Source: Tridacna crocea (taxonomy: Eukaryota; Mollusca; Bivalvia; Cardiida; Cardiidae). Taken from it: a DNA stretch of 64,000 nucleotides. The notes beneath the pieces were generated by a model, which had not been told where the DNA came from, searched no databases, and saw only the letters and a program-made list of their open reading frames with translations. Numbering within the stretch: position 1 is the first letter of the stretch; each line of letters starts with the position of its first letter. The stretch is taken from positions 9,761,501 to 9,825,500 of the forward strand of contig OX031072.1 of the NCBI GenBank assembly GCA_943736015.1. The letters run 5' to 3'. This document shows, one piece after another, positions 1 to 8,365 of the stretch. The position numbers were made by a program, and so were the translations under genes.

Positions 1-44
1 TGGATAATTTCAGAGAGAGAAGAGATTTGATTGGCTGATGGGAA

Positions 45-51
45 GGGGGGG
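45..51 (+). repeat. Unstable G-run 1 (in M1; recurs in every unit)
   Basis: G7 here; G7, G8 or G9 in other units (G9 in M5, M7 and M31). Length states are inherited within the higher-order blocks, so they behave as markers. M32 also gains an A before the run. Confidence 0.95.
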
Positions 52-139
52 AATAGCTGTTTATTCTTATTAACCTTTTACCACACAATGACGCCTTTTA
101 ACACCCCTGAAAGAGAAGGCTTTTGAAAATAATCTGAGG

Positions 140-176
140 AAAGGAGACAATGCAGGTTACCAGCATTTTCTCCTTT
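140..176. other. 37-nt near-perfect palindrome (in M1; recurs in every unit)
   Basis: Centred on T158. Left arm AAAGGAGA (140-147) pairs with TCTCCTTT (169-176), then after one C/T mismatch AATGC pairs with GCATT, then after an A/A mismatch GGT pairs with ACC: 16 of 18 positions are complementary. As RNA or single-stranded DNA it would fold as an 8-bp stem, one mismatch, a 5-bp stem and a 9-nt loop. It is present in all units, including the 61-bp-deletion forms (next copy 1813-1849). Function unknown; a protein-binding site or cruciform is possible. Confidence 0.9.
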
Positions 177-183
177 TCCCACA

Positions 184-330
184 ATGTTTACTACCCTATC
201 AAAGAAAAAGTTGATTTTTAGTTATTCTTACATCTTATTGTATCTTTATGGCCTACTTCTAAATTCTTCAAACAAGAACAAGATTTTTTAATCGGAAAAA
301 GTTTCCGCAACAGCAAACGGTTGCTTCTGA
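184..330 (+). other. Small ATG frame, 48 codons in most units, probably non-coding
   Basis: Starts ATGTTTACTACC just after the 37-nt palindrome. Residues about 7-27 read as lysines followed by a hydrophobic, tyrosine- and leucine-rich stretch that resembles a signal peptide. In M1 itself, and in M31, a T-to-A change makes an early TAA, and in M14, M20 and M25 the 61-bp deletion shifts the frame to give 70 codons (e.g. 21930-22142). Such unrestrained changes argue against a conserved peptide. Confidence 0.6.
293..325. other. Two adjacent small hairpins, lost in deletion units
   Basis: CGGAAA (293-298) pairs with TTTCCG (302-307) around AAG; four bases later AGCAA (312-316) pairs with TTGCT (321-325) around ACGG. 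Both stems lie inside the 61-bp segment (268-328 in M1) missing from M14, M20 and M25. M2 has a loop change (G1991) that leaves the stem intact. Confidence 0.8.
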
Positions 331-464
331 ATTTTATATTTTTGCGCAGCGATTAAACATAAAATTGACTTTTGACTCGCGCGGTCGTCAAAATTGGTTC
401 AATGTTTTCGTGACCCTGGTAAGAAAACAGGGAAAAACTTTGTTTACCTTTCTTTGATTTGTTT
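308..464 (+). repeat. Internal sub-repeat S1 (in M1; present in most units)
   Basis: Most diverged of six sub-repeats. It opens with CAACAG and contains GCGCGGTCGTCAA (380-391), then GTGACCCTGGTA, aligning with GACGGTTGTCAA and TCGTCATGGTA of S4. Period to the next copy is about 157-166 bp. In the deletion units M14, M20 and M25 the first 21 bases of this sub-repeat are missing. Confidence 0.6.
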
Positions 465-628
465 AACAGGTATCAGTTGCCTCCGAAAGTGTCAAAGTTG
501 ATTTTACGATTTTATGCGCAACACGTATCAGTCACATATGGGTGAGATGGTCATCGTAACCAAATCATTGGCCCTAGTGAGAGAAAATGAAAAAGAAAAA
601 TAGAAAAATCCCTATAATTGACTTTAAG
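465..628 (+). repeat. Internal sub-repeat S2 (in M1; recurs in every unit)
   Basis: Opens AACAGGTATCAG. Its core CACATATGGGTGAGATGG (533-550) followed by TCATCGTAAC aligns with CACATATGAGACGG then TAGTCAACGTAAC of S5 with a small indel. The period to S3 is about 163 bp. Confidence 0.7.
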
Positions 629-813
629 CAACAGTTGTCGTCTGCTATAAAATATATTCCGTAAGTCGATTTTGCATGTTTTCGCGGGTATGTAACCGGC
701 ACCTGCGAGACAATAGACAACCTAAATGGGTTTGTCGTCACGGTAAAAAAAGACTTGAGAAGTAAAAAACAGATATCAGAAATTAAGTTCCCTATATTTG
801 ATCCATTAAGCAA
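574..813 (-). other. Recurrent minus-strand frame of 79 codons, probably non-coding
   Basis: Runs antisense through S2 and S3 and recurs in almost every unit. It needs a TTG start. A second frame of 65 codons (883-1080 in M1), also starting with TTG, runs antisense through S4 and S5; the two share a VPVTYPRK-like stretch only because the DNA sub-repeats are homologous. M34's 5-bp deletion and M31's stop change alter the C-terminus freely. Confidence 0.75.
629..810 (+). repeat. Internal sub-repeat S3 (in M1; recurs in every unit)
   Basis: Opens CAACAGTTGTCGTCTGCTAT and contains GTAAGTCGATTTT (661), TTCGCGGGTATGTAACCGGC (681-700) and GTTTGTCGTCACGGTA. Each landmark lies exactly 180 bp before its partner in S4: 661/841, 681/861, 691/871. 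It also contains the TATAAAATA motif at 645-653. Confidence 0.85.
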
Positions 814-985
814 CAGGTGTCATCTGCTATGAAGTGGTCCGTAAGTCGATTTTTCGCGTTTTCGCGGATACGTAACCGGAACCTATGAGACGGTTGTCAA
901 CATAAATAGATTTGTCGTCATGGTATAAAGAGATTGGAGGAAAAAAATATACATTAAAAATTTTGTTCCATTTGTTTGATTTATG
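811..985 (+). repeat. Internal sub-repeat S4 (in M1; recurs in every unit)
   Basis: Opens CAACAGGTGTCATCTGCTAT, shares GTAAGTCGATTTT (841) with S3 and has the core CGTAACCGGAACCTATGAGA (871-890). A short tandem TTTTCGCG TTTTCGCG occurs at 851-866. The exact 180-bp register continues into S5 (871/1051). Confidence 0.85.
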
Positions 986-1153
986 CAATAAGAAGCATTC
1001 AGTCTTTTTTTAGCCACTTGTCGCATTATTTTCTGGGGTTTTCGCATGAGCGTAACTGGCACATATGAGACGGTAGTCAACGTAACTGGGTTTCTTGTTG
1101 TGGTTTGAAGAGATTAGAAAAATTACACTTCAGTTGCCTTTGTTTGATATATG
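986..1153 (+). repeat. Internal sub-repeat S5 (in M1; recurs in every unit)
   Basis: Opens CAATAAGAAGC and has the core CGTAACTGGCACATATGAGA (1051-1070) 180 bp after that of S4. Its first part (998-1038) is nearly identical to part of S6, much closer than the rest of the sub-repeats are to one another. Confidence 0.82.
998..1038 (+). repeat. 41-bp internal duplication, copy in S5
   Basis: Starts TTCAGTC and ends TTCTGGGG. It matches 1178-1218 at 40 of 41 positions (T1029 versus A1209), 180 bp apart. In M14, M20, M25 and M29 the T-run of this copy has a T-to-C change (22696, 32667, 40963, 47649). Confidence 0.93.
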
Positions 1154-1220
1154 CAACAGGAAGCAACTAAAAGAGTTTTCAGTCTTTTTTTAGCCACTTG
1201 TCGCATTAATTTCTGGGGCT
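1154..1220 (+). repeat. Internal sub-repeat S6, truncated (in M1; recurs in every unit)
   Basis: Opens CAACAGGAAGCAAC and follows S5 through TTCTGGGG (1211-1218), after which similarity to the sub-repeat family stops. It is the right edge of the sub-repeat domain; the rest of the unit up to the next S1 shows no sub-repeat signal. Confidence 0.75.
1178..1218 (+). repeat. 41-bp internal duplication, copy in S6
   Basis: Partner of 998-1038. In M10 and M16 this copy carries the same T-to-C change at the same position of the T-run (16247, 26218) that other units have in the S5 copy, hinting at sequence exchange between the two copies. Confidence 0.93.
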
Positions 1221-1251
1221 TTTTTACACTGTACATTGATCACTTTGGCTT

Positions 1252-1266
1252 ATTGAAAGTTTCAAT
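1252..1266. other. 15-nt perfect palindrome (in M1; recurs in every unit)
   Basis: ATTGAAA, a central G, then TTTCAAT: seven complementary pairs around one base. It lies just past the sub-repeat domain in the part of the unit that is not made of sub-repeats. The loop is too short for a simple hairpin, so a dimeric protein-binding site is the more natural reading if it has any role. Confidence 0.85.
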
Positions 1267-1317
1267 GTGCAGCATTTATTGTGGGCTGAGTTAGAAAAGC
1301 AAATCCAGTTAAGGGCT

Positions 1318-1324
1318 GGGGGGG
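1318..1324 (+). repeat. Unstable G-run 2 (in M1; recurs in every unit)
   Basis: G7 here; G6 in M9, M13-M15, M19, M20, M22-M25 and M27-M29; G8 in M11, M17, M34 and M35; G9 in M33. This run sets whether the downstream plus-strand frame is open for 79 or 111-112 codons. Confidence 0.95.
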
Positions 1325-1357
1325 TGCATCGAGGGTCTAAGGGAAGTAATTCTTGCA

Positions 1358-1397
1358 AGGGGCTTGAAAAGACCAAAACAAGGTCTGCTGCGCCCCT
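1358..1397. other. Nested hairpin (in M1; recurs in every unit)
   Basis: Outer stem AGGGGC (1358-1363) with GCCCCT (1392-1397); inner stem AGACC (1370-1374) with GGTCT (1382-1386) around AAAACAA; internal loop of 6 and 5 bases. Stems are unchanged in nearly all units; in M35 the two changes at 58064-58065 (GC to AT) replace the G that opens GCCCCT and so weaken the outer stem. Confidence 0.75.
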
Positions 1398-1610
1398 ATT
1401 TTCTTAAATGTTTGGCCATTTTCAGTGAAATCTGGCATGTGTGGATGGTGCATGCCTGGCAGTTCGCCAAGGACTGCACAACAGCCTTTAAAGAAGACTT
1501 TAAATCCACTTTTATGCCTTTTTTTTCACTGTTTTTTATCGAGAAATTATGGCGCCATTTTGGAGCGATTTTGAAGCTCTCTGATTGGCTGTTGGATATC
1601 TGATTGGCTA

Positions 1611-1660
1611 TTGGTTCCCATTCTGATTTGGCTCCTTGGTTCCCATTCTGATTTCCTTAA
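1611..1660 (+). repeat. Two 25-bp direct repeats (in M1; recurs in every unit)
   Basis: TTGGTTCCCATTCTGATTT begins at 1611 and again at 1636, followed by GGCTCC and then CCTTAA. Together with flanking CTGATTGG motifs this forms a short decayed minisatellite at the end of the unit, next to the HindIII site. Confidence 0.9.
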
Positions 1661-1664
1661 AGCT

Positions 1665-1688
1665 TCTCTGATTGGATAATTTCAGAGA
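1665..1688. other. Inverted repeat across the HindIII/unit-phase junction
   Basis: TCTCTGA (1665-1671) pairs with TCAGAGA (1682-1688) around the 10-nt loop TTGGATAATT. Present in every unit; the M2 change C1689 lies just outside the stem. Confidence 0.7.
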
Positions 1689-3345
1689 CAGAAGAGATTT
1701 GATTGGCTGATGGGAAGGGGGGGGAATAGCTGTTTATTCTTATTAACCTTTTACCACACAATGACGCCTTTTAACACCCCTGAAAGAGAAGGCTTTTGAA
1801 AATAATCTGAGGAAAGGAGACAATGCAGGTTACCAGCATTTTCTCCTTTTCCCACAATGTTTACTACCCTATCAAAGAAAAAGTTGATTTTTAGTTATCC
1901 TTACATCTTATTGTATCTTTATGGCCTACTTCTAAATTCTTCAAACAAGAACAAGATTTTTTTATCGGAAAAAGTTTCCGCAACAGCAAAGGGTTGCTTC
2001 TGAATTTTATATTTTTGCGCAGCGATTAAACATAAAATTGACTTTTGACTCGCGCGGTCGTCAAAATTGGTTCAATGTTTTCGTGACCCTGGTAAGAAAA
2101 CAGGGAAAAACTTTGTTTACCTTTCTTTGATTTGTTTAACAGGTATCAGTTGCCTCCGAAAGTGTCAAAGTTGATTTTACGATTTTATGCGCAACACGTA
2201 TCAGTCACATATGGGTGAGATGGTCATCGTAACCAAATCATTGGCCCTAGTGAGAGAAAATGAAAAAGAAAAATAGAAAAATCCCTATAATTGACTTTAA
2301 GCAACAGTTGTCGTCTGCTATAAAATATATTCCGTAAGTCGATTTTGCATGTTTTCGCGGGTATGTAACCGGCACCTGCGAGACAATAGACAACCTAAAT
2401 GGGTTTGTCGTCACGGTAAAAAAAGACTTGAGAAGTAAAAAACAGATATCAGAAATTAAGTTCCCTATATTTGATCCATTAAGCAACAGGTGTCATCTGC
2501 TATGAAGTGGTCCGTAAGTCGATTTTTCGCGTTTTCGCGGATACGTAACCGGAACCTATGAGACGGTTGTCAACATAAATAGATTTGTCGTCATGGTATA
2601 AAGAGATTGGAGGAAAAAAATATACATTAAAAATTTTGTTCCATTTGTTTGATTTATGCAATAAGAAGCATTCAGTCTTTTTTTAGCCACTTGTCGCATT
2701 ATTTTCTGGGGTTTTCGCATGAGCGTAACTGGCACATATGAGACGGTAGTCAACGTAACTGGGTTTCTTGTTGTGGTTTGAAGAGATTAGAAAAATTACA
2801 CTTCAGTTGCCTTTGTTTGATATATGCAACAGGAAGCAACTAAAAGAGTTTTCAGTCTTTTTTTAGCCACTTGTCGCATTAATTTCTGGGGCTTTTTTAC
2901 ACTGTACATTGATCACTTTGGCTTATTGAAAGTTTCAATGTGCAGCATTTATTGTGGGCTGAGTTAGAAAAGCAAATCCAGTTAAGGGCTGGGGGGGTGC
3001 ATCGAGGGTCTAAGGGAAGTAATTCTTGCAAGGGGCTTGAAAAGACCAAAACAAGGTCTGCTGCGCCCCTATTTTCTTAAATGTTTGGCCATTTTCAGTG
3101 AAATCTGGCATGTGTGGATGGTGCATGCCTGGCAGTTCGCCAAGGACTGCACAACAGCCTTTAAAGAAGACTTTAAATCCACTTTTATGCCTTTTCTTTC
3201 ACTGTTTTTTATCGAGAAATTATGGCGCCATTTTGGAGCGATTTTGAAGCTCTCTGATTGGCTGTTGGATATCTGATTGGCTATTGGTTCCCATTCTGAT
3301 TTGGCTCCTTGGTTCCCATTCTGATTTCCTTAAAGCTTCTCTGAT
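1673..3345 (+). repeat. Satellite unit M2
   Basis: 1,673 bp, G8/G7. Private changes: C1689 (in the GA-rich segment), C1899, and G1991 in the loop of the second small hairpin. C3196 interrupts the T-run after ATGCC and is shared only with M7. Confidence 0.96.
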
Positions 3346-5018
3346 TGGATAATTTCAGAGAGAGAAGAGATTTGATTGGCTGATGGGAAGGGGGGGGAAT
3401 AGCTGTTTATTCTTATTAACCTTTTACCACACAATGACGCCTTTTAACACCCCTGAAAGAGAAGGCTTTTGAAAATAATCTGAGGAAAGGAGACAATGCA
3501 GGTTACCAGCATTTTCTCCTTTTCCCACAATGTTTACTACCCTATCAAAGAAAAAGTTGATTTTTAGTTATTCTTACATCTTATTGTATCTTTATGGCCT
3601 ACTTCTAAATTCTTCAAACAAGAACAAGATTTTTTTATCGGAAAAAGTTTCCGCAACAGCAAACGGTTGCTTCTGAATTTTATATTTTTGCGCAGCGATT
3701 AAACATAAAATTGACTTTTGACTCGCGCGGTCGTCAAAATTGGTTCAATGTTTTCGTGACCCTGGTAAGAAAACAGGGAAAAACCTTGTTTACCTTTCTT
3801 TGATTTGTTTAACAGGTATCAGTTGCCTCCGAAAGTGTCAAAGTTGATTTTACGATTTTATGCGCAGCACGTATCAGTCACATATGGGTGAGATGGTCAT
3901 CGTAACCAAATCATTGGCCCTAGTGAGAGAAAATGAAAAAGAAAAATAGAAAAATCCCTATAATTGACTTTAAGCAACAGTTGTCGTCTGCTATAAAATA
4001 TATTCCGTAAGTCGATTTTGCATGTTTTCGCGGGTATGTAACCGGCACCTGCGAGACAATAGACAACCTAAATGGGTTTGTCGTCACGGTAAAAAAAGAC
4101 TTGAGAAGTAAAAAACAGATATCAGAAATTAAGTTCCCTATATTTGATCCATTAAGCAACAGGTGTCATCTGCTATGAAGTGGTCCGTTAGTCGATTTTT
4201 CGCGTTTTCGCGGATACGTAACCGGAACCTATGAGACGGTTGTCAACATAAATAGATTTGTCGTCATGGTATAAAGAGATTGGAGGAAAAAAATATACAT
4301 TAAAAATTTTGTTCCATTTGTTTGATTTATGCAATAAGAAGCATTCAGTCTTTTTTTAGCCACTTGTCGAATTATTTTCTGGGGTTTTCGCATGAGCGTA
4401 ACTGGCACATATGAGACGGTAGTCAACGTAACTGGGTTTCTTGTTGTGGTTTGAAGAGATTAGAAAAATTACACTTCAGTTGCCTTTGTTTGATATATGC
4501 AACAGGAAGCAACTAAAAGAGTTTTCAGTCTTTTTTTAGCCACTTGTCGCATTAATTTCTGGGGCTTTTTTACACTGTACATTGATCACTTTGGCTTATT
4601 GAAAGTTTCAATGTGCAGCATTTATTGTGGGCTGAGTTAGAAAAGCAAATCCAGTTAAGGGCTGGGGGTGTGCATCGAGGGTCTAAGGGAAGTAATTCTT
4701 GCAAGGGGCTTGAAAAGACCAAAACAAGGTCTGCTGCGCCCCTATTTTCTTAAATGTTTGGCCATTTTCAGTGAAATCTGGCATGTGTGGATGGTGCATG
4801 CCTGGCAGTTCGCCAAGGACTGCACAACAGCCTTTAAAGAAGACTTTAAATCCACTTTTATGCCTTTTTTTTCACTGTTTTTTATCGAGAAATTATGGCG
4901 CCATTTTGGAGCGATTTTGAAGCTCTCTGATTGGCTGTTGGATATCTGATTGGCTATTGGTTCCCATTCTGATTTGGCTCCTTGGTTCCCATTCTGATTT
5001 CCTTAAAGCTTCTCTGAT
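3346..5018 (+). repeat. Satellite unit M3, unusually many private changes
   Basis: 1,673 bp, G8 and a second G-run interrupted by T4669. Other private changes: C3785, G3867, T4189 (GTAAG to GTTAG) and A4370 (CGCATT to CGAATT). None of these five changes is seen in another unit, which suggests this copy has escaped recent homogenisation. Confidence 0.96.
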
Positions 5019-6691
5019 TGGATAATTTCAGAGAGAGAAGAGATTTGATTGGCTGATGGGAAGGGGGGGGAATAGCTGTTTATTCTTATTAACCTTTTAC
5101 CACACAATGACGCCTTTTAACACCCCTGAAAGAGAAGGCTTTTGAAAATAATCTGAGGAAAGGAGACAATGCAGGTTACCAGCATTTTCTCCTTTTCCCA
5201 CAATGTTTACTACCCTATCAAAGAAAAAGTTGATTTTTAGTTATTCTTACATCTTATTGTATCTTTATGGCCTACTTCTAAATTCTTCAAACAAGAACAA
5301 GATTTTTTTATCGGAAAAAGTTTCCGCAACAGCAAACGGTTGCTTCTGAATTTTATATTTTTGCGCAGCGATTAAACATAAAATTGACTTTTGACTCGCG
5401 CGGTCGTCAAAATTGGTTCAATGTTTTCGTGACCCTGGTAAGAAAACAGGGAAAAACTTTGTTTACCTTTCTTTGATTTGTTTAACAGGTATCAGTTGCC
5501 TCCGAAAGTGTCAAAGTTGATTTTACGATTTTATGCGCAACACGTATCAGTCACATATGGGTGAGATGGTCATCGTAACCAAATCATTGGCCCTAGTGAG
5601 AGAAAATGAAAAAGAAAAATAGAAAAATCCCTATAATTGACTTTAAGCAACAGTTGTCGTCTGCTATAAAATATATTCCGTAAGTCGATTTTGCATGTTT
5701 TCGCGGGTATGTAACCGGCACCTGCGAGACAATAGACAACCTAAATGGGTTTGTCGTCACGGTAAAAAAAGACTTGAGAAGTAAAAAACAGATATCAGAA
5801 ATTAAGTTCCCTATATTTGATCCATTAAGCAACAGGTGTCATCTGCTATGAAGTGGTCCGTAAGTCGATTTTTCGCGTTTTCGCGGATACGTAACCGGAA
5901 CCTATGAGACGGTTGTCAACATAAATAGATTTGTCGTCATGGTATAAAGAGATTGGAGGAAAAAAATATACATTAAAAATTTTGTTCCATTTGTTTGATT
6001 TATGCAATAAGAAGCATTCAGTCTTTTTTTAGCCACTTGTCGCATTATTTTCTGGGGTTTTCGCATGAGCGTAACTGGCACATATGAGACGGTAGTCAAC
6101 GTAACTGGGTTTCTTGTTGTGGTTTGAAGAGATTAGAAAAATTACACTTCAGTTGCCTTTGTTTGATATATGCAACAGGAAGCAACTAAAAGAGTTTTCA
6201 GTCTTTTTTTAGCCACTTGTCGCATTAATTTCTGGGGCTTTTTTACACTGTACATTGATCACTTTGGCTTATTGAAAGTTTCAATGTGCAGCATTTATTG
6301 TGGGCTGAGTTAGAAAAGCAAATCCAGTTAAGGGCTGGGGGGGTGCATCGAGGGTCTAAGGGAAGTAATTCTTGCAAGGGGCCTGAAAAGACCAAAACAA
6401 GGTCTGCTGCGCCCCTATTTTCTTAAATGTTTGGCCATTTTCAGTGAAATCTGGCATGTGTGGATGGTGCATGCCTGGCAGTTCGCCAAGGACTGCACAA
6501 CAGCCTTTAAAGAAGACTTTAAATCCACTTTTATGCCTTTTTTTTCACTGTTTTTTATCGAGAAATTATGGCGCCATTTTGGAGCGATTTTGAAGCTCTC
6601 TGATTGGCTGTTGGATATCTGATTGGCTATTGGTTCCCATTCTGATTTGGCTCCTTGGTTCCCATTCTGATTTCCTTAAAGCTTCTCTGAT
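5019..6691 (+). repeat. Satellite unit M4
   Basis: 1,673 bp, G8/G7. C6383 changes GGGGCTTG to GGGGCCTG just inside the outer stem of the nested hairpin, and removes the TTG that would start the recurrent plus-strand reading frame. Confidence 0.96.
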
Positions 6692-8365
6692 TGGATAATT
6701 TCAGAGAGAGAAGAGATTTGATTGGCTGATGGGAAGGGGGGGGGAATAGCTGTTTATTCTTATTAACCTTTTACCACACAATGACGCCTTTTAACACCCT
6801 TGAAAGAGAAGGCTTTTGAAAATAATCTGAGGAAAGGAGACAATGCAGGTTACCAGCATTTTCTCCTTTTCCCACAATGTTTACTACCCTATCAAAGAAA
6901 AAGTTGATTTTTAGTTATTCTTACATCTTATTGTATCTTTATGGCCTACTTCTAAATTCTTCAAACAAGAACAAGATTTTTTTATCGGAAAAAGTTTCCG
7001 CAACAGCAAACGGTTGCTTCTGAATTTTATATTTTTGCGCAGCGATTAAACATAAAATTGACTTTTGACTCGCGCGGTCGTCAAAATTGGTTCAATGTTT
7101 TCGTGACCCTGGTAAGAAAACAGGGAAAAACTTTGTTTACCTTTCTTTGATTTGTTTAACAGGTATCAGTTGCCTCCGAAAGTGTCAAAGTTGATTTTAC
7201 GATTTTATGCGCAACACGTATCAGTCACATATGGGTGAGATGGTCATCGTAACCAAATCATTGGCCCTAGTGAGAGAAAATGAAAAAGAAAAATAGAAAA
7301 ATCCCTATAATTGACTTTAAGCAACAGTTGTCGTCTGCTATAAAATATATTCCGTAAGTCGATTTTGCATGTTTTCGCGGGTATGTAACCGGCACCTGCG
7401 AGACAATAGACAACCTAAATGGGTTTGTCGTCACGGTAAAAAAAGACTTGAGAAGTAAAAAACAGATATCAGAAATTAAGTTCCCTATATTTGATCCATT
7501 AAGCAACAGGTGTCATCTGCTATGAAGTGGTCCGTAAGTCGATTTTTCGCGTTTTCGCGGATACGTAACCGGAACCTATGAGACGGTTGTCAACATAAAT
7601 AGATTTGTCGTCATGGTATAAAGAGATTGGAGGAAAAAAATATACATTAAAAATTTTGTTCCATTTGTTTGATTTATGCAATAAGAAGCATTCAGTCTTT
7701 TTTTAGCCACTTGTCGCATTATTTTCTGGGGTTTTCGCATGAGCGTAACTGGCACATATGAGACGGTAGTCAACGTAACTGGGTTTCTTGTTGTGGTTTG
7801 AAGAGATTAGAAAAATTACACTTCAGTTGCCTTTGTTTGATATATGCAACAGGAAGCAACTAAAAGAGTTTTCAGTCTTTTTTTAGCCACTTGTCGCATT
7901 AATTTCTGGGGCTTTTTCACACTGTACATTGATCACTTTGGCTTATTGAAAGTTTCAATGTGCAGCATTTATTGTGGGCTGAGTTAGAAAAGCAAATCCA
8001 GTTAAGGGCTGGGGGGGTGCATCGAGGGTCTAAGGGAAGTAATTCTTGCAAGGGGCTTGAAAAGACCAAAACAAGGTCTGCTGCGCCCCTATTTTCTTAA
8101 ATGTTTGGCCATTTTCAGTGAAATCTGGCATGTGTGGATGGTGCATGCCTGGCAGTTCGCCAAGGACTGCACAACAGCCTTTAAAGAAGACTTTAAATCC
8201 ACTTTTATGCCTTTTTTTTCACTGTTTTTTATCGAGAAATTATGGCGCCATTTTGGAGCGATTTTGAAGCTCTCTGATTGGCTGTTGGATATCTGATTGG
8301 CTATTGGTTCCCATTCTGATTTGGCTCCTTGGTTCCCATTCTGATTTCCTTAAAGCTTCTCTGAT
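6692..8365 (+). repeat. Satellite unit M5
   Basis: 1,674 bp, G9/G7. T6800 (ACACCCTTG) is shared only with M7. C7918 (CTTTTTCACAC) is shared with M7, M12, M18, M21 and M26. Confidence 0.96.

Larger units (their letters stand above)
1..1672 (+). repeat. Satellite unit M1 (reference unit for this annotation)
   Basis: This 1,672-bp unit is used as the coordinate reference for internal elements. G-run 1 is G7 (45-51) and G-run 2 is G7 (1318-1324). Its one distinctive change is A at 290 in the T-run before ATCGG; the only other unit with this change is M31, about 50 kb away. Confidence 0.97.
1584..1706 (+). promoter_or_regulatory. Cluster of five ATTGG (inverted CCAAT) motifs
   Basis: ATTGG occurs at 1584-1588, 1603-1607, 1610-1614, 1671-1675 and 1702-1706, mostly within CTGATTGG. 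CCAAT is the core recognised by the eukaryotic NF-Y family, and clusters are typical of some promoters, but here no convincing TATA box or gene follows at promoter distance. The motifs may simply reflect a short degenerate CTGATT repeat of about 20-25 bp. Regulatory activity is speculative. Confidence 0.35.

Noticed and set aside
45-51. G-quadruplex
   Set aside because: Each G-run is isolated; four closely spaced G-runs are not present on either strand near it.
645-653. TATA box driving a downstream gene
   Set aside because: The motif lies inside a sub-repeat, about 600 bp from the CCAAT cluster and without a credible gene after it.
671-700. CENP-B box
   Set aside because: TTCG is followed by CGGG and later CCGG, but the fixed A and CGGG positions of the box are not satisfied in any sub-repeat.
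455-850. Splice signals: GTAAGT at 661 and 841, and a T-rich stretch ending TTTAACAG before 470
   Set aside because: They fit donor and acceptor consensus, but recur because of the sub-repeats and do not join any frames into a plausible protein.
574-1080. Minus-strand frames of 79 and 65 codons as a gene pair
   Set aside because: TTG starts, antisense through DNA-level sub-repeats; their mutual protein similarity is explained by the sub-repeat homology.
1364-1603. Recurrent plus-strand frame of 79 codons (63-112 in other units) as a real gene family
   Set aside because: Starts only at TTG or GTG, length set by G-run slippage, no recognisable domain, no evidence of frame conservation beyond overall identity of the units.
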